DNA of 6,568 nucleotides, taken from the NCBI GenBank assembly GCA_015711895.1, contig MU158662.1, positions 24,623-31,190 on the forward strand, in the 5' to 3' direction. The stretch's first letter is position 1. Each line of letters begins with the position of its first letter. Of this stretch, positions 1-4,322 are shown piece by piece. This DNA is from Candidatus Solincola tengchongensis. GTDB taxonomy: Bacteria > Actinomycetota > Geothermincolia > Geothermincolales > RBG-13-55-18. The notes under the pieces are model-generated. The model saw only the letters and a program-made list of their open reading frames with translations, was not told where the DNA came from and did not search any database. Position numbers and translations under genes: made by a program.

Positions 1-791
1 AGGGTTGAGGGTTCGAGGTAGCTCCCGACATTCCCCTCTTCATCGACGTAGGCCTGGGGGACGGCGGCCATATGGCTCGGGTGATGGAGGTTGTAAACAC
101 TCAGTTTCTCGTTGACCATGCGCGCCATAAACTCCCGCGCCCGCACGAGCGGCCCTCCATCGACCATGCGCTTATAAGCCTCCGGCTCTTCTATACCGCT
201 GACGAGAGAACGCTTCGCCGATGCTCCATCGTCTGGGAAGACAAAGGAAAAAACTTTTTCCCTCGGATGGTGAACGATCAAATTCTCGATGCGCTCTACA
301 GTTCTTATATCTCTCGGGTTATACACCTCGACCGCTTCATAAAGGGCAGCGAAGCGGCGCATCTTACGCGACTCACGCTTCCAGAAATCAAGGCTTTCGG
401 CGTTTACGAACTCACCAAACAGATAACCTTGCAGATTCCGCGAAAGCCTCTCATCCTTTGGGAGATGCACGAGTTCATCAAGAGTTTCCTCTCCATCGTA
501 TCCGGCTTTTAGGTTTAACGTGACCTCACCTTCGGTGAGCATCCCGTATCGGTCGGCGAAGCGGAGGATTTGATCTGGGGTTTCCAGGCTTGCGAACTCG
601 AGGAAAAGGGCAGGATTGAGCTTCAGGGGCTCCCTCTCCTCCTCCCCTCCCCGCGCCGGTATGAGGAAAGGAGGCTTGGGTTCGCCTGGGATCAACACAG
701 TCAAGACCTTCCCCTCCGCCCAGTAATGGCCTTTGGCCACCCTCCAGGTGAACTTCTCGCGCTCGATCTCGAGGTATGCATGTCCGGCCAT
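1..791 (-). CDS. Unrecognised protein, 3' part cut off by the window edge
   Basis: The minus strand is open from an ATG at 789-791 to the window's left edge, giving 263 visible residues without a stop. I do not recognise the family with confidence. It starts MAGHAYLEIEREKFTWRVAK, has a TVLIPGE stretch near residues 31-37, a TPDQILRFADRYGML motif at 71-85, and a long charged helical middle. Motifs of the FA(D/N)RYG type occur in uncharacterised proteins of Gram-positive bacteria, some with a C-terminal zinc ribbon, but that part would lie outside the window; this is recall, not proof. Codon use is regular and shows the GC third-position bias of the other genes, whereas the two plus-strand readings here look like shadows. 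It is divergent from the regulator at 880, across an 88-bp control region. No clear ribosome site precedes the ATG, so it may be leaderless or start elsewhere. Whether it belongs to the element or the host is unknown. Confidence 0.75.
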   Translation of the reverse strand, partial: MAGHAYLEIEREKFTWRVAKGHYWAEGKVLTVLIPGEPKPPFLIPARGGEEEREPLKLNPALFLEFASLETPDQILRFADRYGMLTEGEVTLNLKAGYDGEETLDELVHLPKDERLSRNLQGYLFGEFVNAESLDFWKRESRKMRRFAALYEAVEVYNPRDIRTVERIENLIVHHPREKVFSFVFPDDGASAKRSLVSGIEEPEAYKRMVDGGPLVRAREFMARMVNEKLSVYNLHHPSHMAAVPQAYVDEEGNVGSYLEPST

Positions 792-879
792 GTTACGGTA
801 AATGTTACGCCTAACTTTTCTGTAAATCGTATTTTATGACTAATTCTATCACTGAAGACAAGAGTCAAGGAGGAGTTTC
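792..879. promoter_or_regulatory. Divergent control region with probable repressor operators
   Basis: This is the only gap between the leftward gene and the rightward operon, and it is clearly AT-richer than its flanks. GTTACG occurs at 792-797 and 804-809, 12 bp apart. GTAAAT occurs at 798-803 and 822-827, 24 bp apart. The stretch 798-808 is an inverted repeat, GTAA-N3-TTAC. Such sites next to a Cro/CI-type gene usually bind that protein; the link is inferred. TAAAAT-like and TATTTT-like boxes lie at 830-836, but no good -35 partner is visible in either direction, so I do not place a promoter exactly. AAGGAGGAG at 867-875 is the ribosome site of the regulator. Confidence 0.5.
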
Positions 880-1095
880 ATGAGCGAGTTGAGACGATTG
901 CGCAAGAACAGGCAGCTCACCCAGGCGGAGCTCGCCCGCCGGGTCGGCGTGAGCCAGAGCCTCATCGCCTCGATCGAGCTCGGTTATTATCGCCCATACC
1001 CGAAGATCAAGAAGCGAATCGCTGAGGTCCTGGGGGTGCTCCCGGAAGACATCTGGCCGGAGGGGGGAGTTGGAAAAGAGGCTCCTGACGCTTGA
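880..1095 (+). CDS. Cro/CI-type (XRE) helix-turn-helix regulator
   Basis: This 71-residue protein is almost entirely one HTH_3 domain (about residues 3-53). The motif LTQAELARRVGVSQSLIASI is typical: helix 2, turn at G23-V24, and recognition helix SQSLIASIE, followed by a helix ending at EVLGV. There is no dimerisation or cleavage domain, so it resembles a small phage Cro or immunity regulator rather than a RecA-cleavable CI. The ATG has AAGGAGGAG about 6 nt upstream. It is the first gene of the rightward operon and faces the control region with the GTTAC/GTAA repeats, which it probably binds as a dimer. Its last 26 bp overlap the next gene. Repressor versus activator cannot be told from sequence. 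Confidence 0.92.
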   Translation: MSELRRLRKNRQLTQAELARRVGVSQSLIASIELGYYRPYPKIKKRIAEVLGVLPEDIWPEGGVGKEAPDA

Positions 1096-1381
1096 AGAGG
1101 CGGCGGAATATCTGAATCTGCCGCTTTCTATGGTTTATCGCCTATCTCACCAAGGGCGGCTGCCCGGGAAGGTGACCTTCGGTCATCGCACGGTGCGGGT
1201 GGACCGTGATGCCCTCGACCGCTGGATCGAGCAGAGTAGAGAGGACGGAAGATCGGATGGAGACGATTCAAGAAAGCCTGATTCGAGTTTTGAGCGAGCT
1301 CCTTACCTGGTTGGAATCCCGGGAGATCAATCGCCTGGAGGCCCTGGAGGGCGGTGTTATCGAACGCCTCTCGTCTTTTGA
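1070..1381 (+). CDS. Excisionase-like MerR-fold DNA-binding protein
   Basis: I place the start at a TTG at 1070, because GGAGG at 1059-1063 sits 6 nt upstream. Residues 5-56 are a helix-turn-helix 17/excisionase domain: LLTLEEAAEYLNLPLSMVYR (helix-turn-helix), then the wing GRLPGKVTFGHRTVRVDRDA and the closing helix DALDRWIEQ. Proteins of this type bind direct repeats at attachment sites and steer integrase towards excision, or act as small regulators. From about residue 60 the protein is S/G/P/R-rich, with no domain character, and shares its DNA with the next gene in another frame for 125 bp. The tail therefore looks like a read-on shadow; the functional part probably ends near 1245. A frameshift, natural or from sequencing, is possible. 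The gene overlaps the regulator by 26 bp, so the two are probably translationally coupled. No integrase is visible in the window. Confidence 0.8.
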   Translation: MEKRLLTLEEAAEYLNLPLSMVYRLSHQGRLPGKVTFGHRTVRVDRDALDRWIEQSREDGRSDGDDSRKPDSSFERAPYLVGIPGDQSPGGPGGRCYRTPLVF

Positions 1382-1646
1382 GCCCGCCCTCGCTGAAACA
1401 TGGAAGGAGATCGCCGCGCAGCGCGGGCCTCACGAGCCGGGAGCAGCGCGGGAGGCCTGCCCCGAAGGCCTCTCTCCCGGTGCGGAAATTCTCTGGCGAC
1501 TTTGCCACCTGAAGCGTCTCGGCTGCCCGCGCGGGGACCTTGAGAGGCTGATCGCCTTCAGCTCCCAGGTGCTCGGAATCCCCTGGGCCGATCTGAGCCG
1601 CTGGGTGCTCGGGGAGGAGGAGGTGCTCCGTGTCCCCGGTGCCTGA
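1257..1646 (+). CDS. Unrecognised 129-residue protein preceding the helicase
   Basis: The start chosen is ATG 1257, with a GGAAGA-type site 4 nt upstream; earlier in-frame GTG/ATG codons at 1206 and 1209 fall inside the excisionase domain and lack a ribosome site. The first 50 residues are helical (METIQESLIRVLSELLTWLE, then EINRLEALEGGVIERL). A G/P-rich linker follows, and then a second helical part with three cysteines (near REACPEG and WRLCHLKRLGCP). No membrane segment or signal peptide is evident. It overlaps the helicase start by 17 bp, and its last codons carry the helicase ribosome site, so the two are tightly coupled. Position suggests a helicase accessory or loader role, but I see no AAA+ or DnaC-like motif, so this is guesswork. 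Codon use supports a real gene. Confidence 0.68.
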   Translation: METIQESLIRVLSELLTWLESREINRLEALEGGVIERLSSFEPALAETWKEIAAQRGPHEPGAAREACPEGLSPGAEILWRLCHLKRLGCPRGDLERLIAFSSQVLGIPWADLSRWVLGEEEVLRVPGA

Positions 1647-2664
1647 GCATGTCCGAAAGATCGGAGAAGAGGTCAAGGGTCTTCCCCTCCGGGAGGCCCT
1701 GCGAGTGATCGAGGACCGGCTTCTCCAGCCCTCCGATTATGCGAAGGTTTACTTGTCATCGATCCTCAAGGAGAGCAACCCGGCCCTCGATTACGAAAAG
1801 ATTTTTGAGCTCCTGGGCTATTCTCCTGACGGCCTGAAATCCACCTTATGGTCTCTCCACGAGTTCAGGCAGGTGGTTTCAGGACAGCGGGGCCGCCGCA
1901 TCTTCGTCGGCTGGTGGGAGATCGATTCCCTGATCCGGGGCATCCGGCCCGGCCAGGTGATGGGTGTCATGGCCCGTGCCGGAGTGGGGAAGACAGCATT
2001 TGCCATCAATGCAATTCATAATGTTTTCGCCCGTGAGGACCCGCATGCCGTCCTGTTCCTCAGCCTCGAGATGCCCGCGGCCGAGGTGGTGGCGCGCCTC
2101 TTCTCCATCGACTCCGGGGAGCCCGCTGCCCGCCTCGAAGCTTACCTCGAGAAATCGGATGCCGACCCGCGCTTGGCCGCCTGGACCCGGAGATACCAGG
2201 ACCTGGTCATCTTCGACCGGGCCGGATTAAGTATGCCGGACATATGCCGGACATACCAGGAAGCCGTGGAATACCTCGGCCAAGAGATTCCCCTTGTGAT
2301 CATCGACTACCTGCAGCTCCTGCGCGCTCCTGGGCCCACGGCCTACGAGCGCACCTCCCGCCTGGCCCGGCAGCTGAAGGAGGCGGCCAAGGCCATGAAC
2401 ACCGTCCTGGTCGTCCTGATCCAGACTTCGAGGGTGGGCGGCACCGGCCGGGAGCCTGTGACCCTGACCGCGGCCCGCGATTCCGGGGCCATCGAGGAGG
2501 CGCTGGATTATCTCATCGCGATTTGGCGGCCGGAGATGGGCCGGGGCGGGGTGGAGCCACTGAAGGTCGCCCTTTTGAAGAATCGGCATGGTCCAACCGG
2601 GGAGGTTCGCCTCTGGTTCGACCCGCGGACGCTGAGGATCACGAGCGATTGGGAGGATTCATGA
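1630..2664 (+). CDS. DnaB-type replicative helicase, RecA-fold domain
   Basis: This 344-residue protein starts at GTG 1630, with GGAGGAGGAGG 6 nt upstream. Residues 92-340 match the DnaB C-terminal ATPase: Walker A ARAGVGKT at 115-122, SLEM at 145-148, Walker B LVIIDYLQLL at 222-231 (Asp226), the R-x3-LARQLK helix at 241-250, the sensor VLIQTSR at 262-268, TAARDSGAIEEALD at 280-293, and KNRHGPTG at 317-324 with the likely arginine finger. Such proteins form hexamers that unwind DNA at replication forks. Bacterial DnaB is about 450-500 residues and has an N-terminal domain that binds primase. Here only about 90 unrelated residues precede the ATPase, as in plasmid or phage single-domain forms. 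It lies two genes before the initiator, so it probably works at this element's own origin. The ATGA overlap couples it to the next gene. Confidence 0.93.
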   Translation: MSPVPEHVRKIGEEVKGLPLREALRVIEDRLLQPSDYAKVYLSSILKESNPALDYEKIFELLGYSPDGLKSTLWSLHEFRQVVSGQRGRRIFVGWWEIDSLIRGIRPGQVMGVMARAGVGKTAFAINAIHNVFAREDPHAVLFLSLEMPAAEVVARLFSIDSGEPAARLEAYLEKSDADPRLAAWTRRYQDLVIFDRAGLSMPDICRTYQEAVEYLGQEIPLVIIDYLQLLRAPGPTAYERTSRLARQLKEAAKAMNTVLVVLIQTSRVGGTGREPVTLTAARDSGAIEEALDYLIAIWRPEMGRGGVEPLKVALLKNRHGPTGEVRLWFDPRTLRITSDWEDS

Positions 2665-2822
2665 GCGGGAAAGTTTATATCTTGGTGGAGAAGGGATTGC
2701 TCCTCAAGCTCGCCAAGCAATCCCTATCCTCTGACGAGTTCCGCGTCATGCTCGCCCTGATCGCGCTCTCCTCGGAGGAGATCACCATCCCGGAGGTGGA
2801 GGATGGCATCACTGCAGATTGA
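2661..2822 (+). CDS. Unrecognised 53-residue protein, possible mini winged-helix
   Basis: The ATG overlaps the helicase stop (ATGA at 2661-2664), with GGGAGG at 2651-2656 just upstream. The stop overlaps the initiator start by 20 bp, and the ribosome site of that gene lies inside this reading frame, so all three should be translated as a unit. The sequence MSGKVYILVEKGLLLKLAKQ, then LSSDEFRVMLALIALSSEE and ITIPEV, resembles the first helices of the winged-helix domain in phage replication initiators (a start such as 'T-x-x-E-F-x-V-x-L-x-L'). It may be a shortened relative, a split-off piece or a coupling peptide. The length is too small for a firm family call. It is kept because both its boundaries fit the operon's overlap pattern. 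Confidence 0.65.
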   Translation: MSGKVYILVEKGLLLKLAKQSLSSDEFRVMLALIALSSEEITIPEVEDGITAD

Positions 2823-3627
2823 CGGGGGCTACACCCGGGTTCCAAACGAGCTTCTGGAGGCATCGAACAAAACGAGGATGACCGATGCTGAGCGTAGGGT
2901 TTTCTTCAGCATCATCAGGCTCACCTATGGATTTGGCCGCACCGAGGGCAGGATTTCCATCCGGAAGCTCGTCGAGGAAACGGAATTGCCAAAGAGGAAG
3001 GTCATATCCGCCCTTCATTCGCTCGAGGGCAGGGGGATGATCGAGATCGAACGAAAGGAGAATCCCGGGCGCGGACACGTCAACGTCATCCGGATTCAAG
3101 GCGATCACCGAAAGTGGGAAAAGTGTGCCCCATCGGTCACCCTTTTTGATGCAGAAAAGTGTGACTCTACGGGCACGCTTTACGGGGGAAAAAGTGTGCC
3201 CCATGGGGCACCCATAAAAGAAAAATATAATAAAAATATATATACCCGCATTTTCGATTTCTGGAATTCCCAGGGGATCATCCGCCACCGTTCCTTAAGC
3301 GACAAGGTCAAGCGTGCCATAAACGGTCGCCTAAGAGAGGGTTACACGGTCGAGGAAATAACCGAGGCCATCCAGAACTACTCCACTATCCTTAAGGGCG
3401 AAGAGTTCTTCTGGTGGTACCGCTGGACACTTTGGGAGTTTCTGCAGCGCGGCCTGGACCGCTTTACGAACGAGGCCCGGCCGCTGGAGAACTTCCGGCG
3501 GGACAAGCCCACCCGCTGCCGTAACATCGACCTCCCCTATCCGCGCTCGAAGATGGCGGAGGATACCCTACGCTCCTGCGGCTGTCCCGCCTGCCTGGAG
3601 GAGTTGCGGCGGAGGGAAGATGTATGA
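2803..3627 (+). CDS. Lambda-O-like replication initiator
   Basis: This 274-residue protein starts at ATG 2803, with GGAGG 6 nt upstream. Residues 5-100 form a phage replication protein O N-terminal domain: GGYTRVPNELLEA, then TDAERRVFFSIIRLTYGFGR, a recognition helix near LPKRKVISALHSLE, and a wing ending VNVIRIQG. Residues 106-138 are a repetitive linker (KCAPSVTL, KCDSTGTL, KSVPHGAP) encoded by the origin repeats. Residues 145-222 are a second helical domain, with IFDFWNSQGIIRH and EEFFWWYRWTLWEFLQRGL, like the C-terminal part of other phage initiators, which contacts the helicase. The end carries CGCPAC at 259-264, which could bind metal. In lambda, O binds iterons inside its own gene and recruits DnaB through P; here the element's own helicase is encoded just upstream. 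The stop sits in an 11-bp tandem duplication. Confidence 0.88.
   Translation: MASLQIDGGYTRVPNELLEASNKTRMTDAERRVFFSIIRLTYGFGRTEGRISIRKLVEETELPKRKVISALHSLEGRGMIEIERKENPGRGHVNVIRIQGDHRKWEKCAPSVTLFDAEKCDSTGTLYGGKSVPHGAPIKEKYNKNIYTRIFDFWNSQGIIRHRSLSDKVKRAINGRLREGYTVEEITEAIQNYSTILKGEEFFWWYRWTLWEFLQRGLDRFTNEARPLENFRRDKPTRCRNIDLPYPRSKMAEDTLRSCGCPACLEELRRREDV
3119..3244 (+). other. Probable replication origin: three iterons plus AT-rich unwinding tract
   Basis: Three 22-bp repeats lie at 3119-3140, 3155-3176 and 3190-3211, spaced 36 and 35 bp. All begin AAAAGTGTG and end CAC; 16 of 22 positions are the same in all three. The third contains a perfect 16-bp palindrome, GTGCCCCATGGGGCAC (3196-3211); the first keeps six of the eight pairs. 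Immediately after, 3214-3244 is a 31-base run of A and T with a single G (3220). Iterons next to an AT-rich tract, all inside the initiator gene between its two domains, match the lambda ori arrangement. The sequence pattern is direct; function as the origin is inferred from that precedent. Confidence 0.8.
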
Positions 3628-3640
3628 CCGATGTATGACC
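3619..3640 (+). repeat. 11-bp perfect tandem duplication at a gene junction
   Basis: GATGTATGACC occurs twice in a row, at 3619-3629 and 3630-3640. The first copy holds the initiator's stop (GAT GTA TGA) and the second holds the start of the next gene (ATG TAT GAC). With one copy the two genes would overlap as ATGTATGA, like other junctions in this operon. The duplication moves the start away from GGAGGG at 3611-3616, making a 14-nt gap, so translation of the next gene may rely on coupling. Confidence 0.85.
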
Positions 3641-3939
3641 GAGCGGACATCGAGGGCTTCAACCGCCTCGTCGCGGCCATGATCATCTCCTGCCCGAAGG
3701 TCCGCGGGAGAAAGGGGGGTGAGGAGGAGGATTGTCAGACATGTCTAGTCCAGGAGCTCGTGGGAGAGAAGCTAAGAAGTACAAGGGGAGAATCCCGGGG
3801 GCGGAGCTCCTGGGTGCCATCGCCCGGGCCGCGCTGCAGGGAGAGGTGGAACTGGATATCACTCGATTCGATGACCGAGAATTGGTCGGAGCCTGCGATC
3901 TCATCCGGGACGTCTCACCGGAACTTTGTGAGAGAATAA
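3631..3939 (+). CDS. Unrecognised small protein with possible zinc-binding cysteines
   Basis: The start is ATG 3631, 3 bp after the initiator stop. The first 50 or so residues look genuine: MYDRADIEGFNRLVAAMIIS is a helix, followed by C21, a charged loop, and C35-Q-T-C38, a spacing that could bind metal. From about residue 38 onward its DNA is shared with the next gene in another frame for about 200 bp, and the protein becomes rich in R, S and W with no pattern. The real function is therefore probably in the N-terminal part, and the formal stop at 3937-3939 may only be where the read-through tail ends. A frameshift joining it to the next gene, or a sequencing indel, would also explain the layout. 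I do not recognise the family. Confidence 0.55.
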   Translation: MYDRADIEGFNRLVAAMIISCPKVRGRKGGEEEDCQTCLVQELVGEKLRSTRGESRGRSSWVPSPGPRCRERWNWISLDSMTENWSEPAISSGTSHRNFVRE

Positions 3940-4028
3940 GGTGGGAGGCGAACTTACGCGAAGCGTGGAAGCATTTCCTTCGTAATCACCCGGAATTGGA
4001 GTCCGAAGAGCTTCGCTTCGAAGGATAG
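3741..4028 (+). CDS. Unrecognised small helical protein, last gene of the early operon
   Basis: This 95-residue protein is counted from ATG 3741; AGGAGG at 3725-3730 lies 10 nt upstream. A TTG at 3732 would add three residues but is only 4 nt from the ribosome site. After a basic start (ARGREAKKYKGRIPGAE) it is predicted mostly helical: AELLGAIARAALQ, DDRELVGACDLIRD, SPELCERIRWEANLREAWKH. There is no transmembrane segment or known catalytic motif. It overlaps the preceding gene by about 200 bp in a different frame, and its codon use is the more gene-like of the two through that stretch. It ends at TAG 4026-4028, where the compact operon stops. In phages, small genes after the initiator are often accessory or regulatory; nothing specific can be said here. 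Confidence 0.65.
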   Translation: MSSPGARGREAKKYKGRIPGAELLGAIARAALQGEVELDITRFDDRELVGACDLIRDVSPELCERIRWEANLREAWKHFLRNHPELESEELRFEG

Positions 4029-4121
4029 GGGGGTGGAAAAATTTGGCACCCTCCCGGCCATCACCGGGCGGGGAGCTCCGCGTGCATGCCGACGGTCCTT
4101 AATGAATGTCACCCCTCCCGG
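4029..4121. other. Gene-free spacer with GC-rich inverted and direct repeats
   Basis: No convincing gene is seen. A hairpin can form from CCCGG (4053-4057) with CCGGG (4064-4068), but no T-run follows, so it is not a classic terminator. CACCC(C)TCCCGG appears twice, at 4047-4057 and 4110-4121. This is the junction between the replication operon and the capsid transcription unit. It is where a complete tailed phage would be expected to carry terminase, portal and protease genes before the capsid gene. Confidence 0.5.
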
Positions 4122-4127
4122 TATAAT
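4122..4127 (+). promoter_or_regulatory. Probable promoter -10 box for the capsid leader
   Basis: TATAAT matches the sigma-A/sigma-70 -10 consensus exactly, in otherwise GC-rich DNA. At 17 bp upstream the -35 position reads TTAATG (4099-4104), which is weak. A promoter this good at -10 but poor at -35 often needs an activator or is modest in strength. Transcription would begin near 4134, giving a leader of about 190 nt before the capsid start at 4323. Confidence 0.55.
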
Positions 4128-4133
4128 AGGATT

Positions 4134-4322
4134 AGAGGCCGTGGGCAGGGGCCCTCGGCCGGTAGAGAAGACAATCGAATACGGCGCGGGTCGCCGGATG
4201 CATCCCGTCGCAGGGGCGGCGAGATGGCCGGAGCCCGTGAAACCCGATGCAGGGGCATCAGGGCAGCCGGGATGATGATGGCTTGCCCTTGTTTTTTGGG
4301 GCATGGACGAAGGAGGATTGCG
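4134..4322 (+). ncRNA. Structured capsid-gene leader with three AGGG-loop hairpins
   Basis: Three hairpins carry the same apical sequence GC-AGGG-GC on otherwise different stems. The first (4137-4160) pairs GGCCG/CGGCC and GGGC/GCCC around a T-T mismatch, loop 4147-4150. The second (4206-4221) pairs CGTCGC with GCGGCG, including one G-U, loop 4212-4215. The third (4243-4263) pairs CCC-GATGC with GCATC-GGG, one bulged A, loop 4251-4254. Different stems with one conserved loop are a sign of RNA-level function. TGCCC (4284-4288) can pair with GGGCA (4299-4303), or CCTT (4287-4290) with the AAGG of the capsid ribosome site (4310-4313), so translation could be controlled. No known RNA family is recognised. 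A protein-binding leader, for example autoregulation by capsid protein, is inference. Confidence 0.5.

Noticed and set aside
72..839. Plus-strand open frames at 72-512, 221-523 and 570-839
   Set aside because: They lie opposite the long minus-strand gene, lack ribosome sites and have irregular composition; the minus-strand frame explains the region better.
1128..1676. Minus-strand 182-codon frame under the Xis-like and unknown genes
   Set aside because: It crosses three real genes on the other strand with Pro/Gly/Arg-rich composition; no start signal.
3119..3211. CRISPR array
   Set aside because: Only three short repeats within a coding sequence, with 13-14 bp between them; iterons fit better.
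2809..3288. Minus-strand frame inside the initiator gene
   Set aside because: It is antisense to a clear domain-bearing gene and has no ribosome site or motif.
4137..4263. CsrA/RsmA binding sites in the AGGG loops
   Set aside because: CsrA needs GGA in the loop; these loops read AGGG followed by G, so the core base is wrong in all three.
4259..4303. Terminator ending in TTTTTT before the capsid gene
   Set aside because: The six T lie in the loop of the TGCCC/GGGCA hairpin rather than after a stem, and the third AGGG hairpin is about 28 nt upstream, so a classic terminator is not formed.
4086..4322. N-terminal extension of the capsid protein from 4086
   Set aside because: The extra 79 residues are Arg/Gly-rich, there is no ribosome site at 4086, and a strong one precedes TTG 4323. 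The DNA is better explained as a structured leader.
4029..4322. Group I or group II intron, or a known large phage RNA
   Set aside because: No domain V-like hairpin, conserved group I core or intron-encoded protein is visible, and the region is too short for the large phage RNAs I know.
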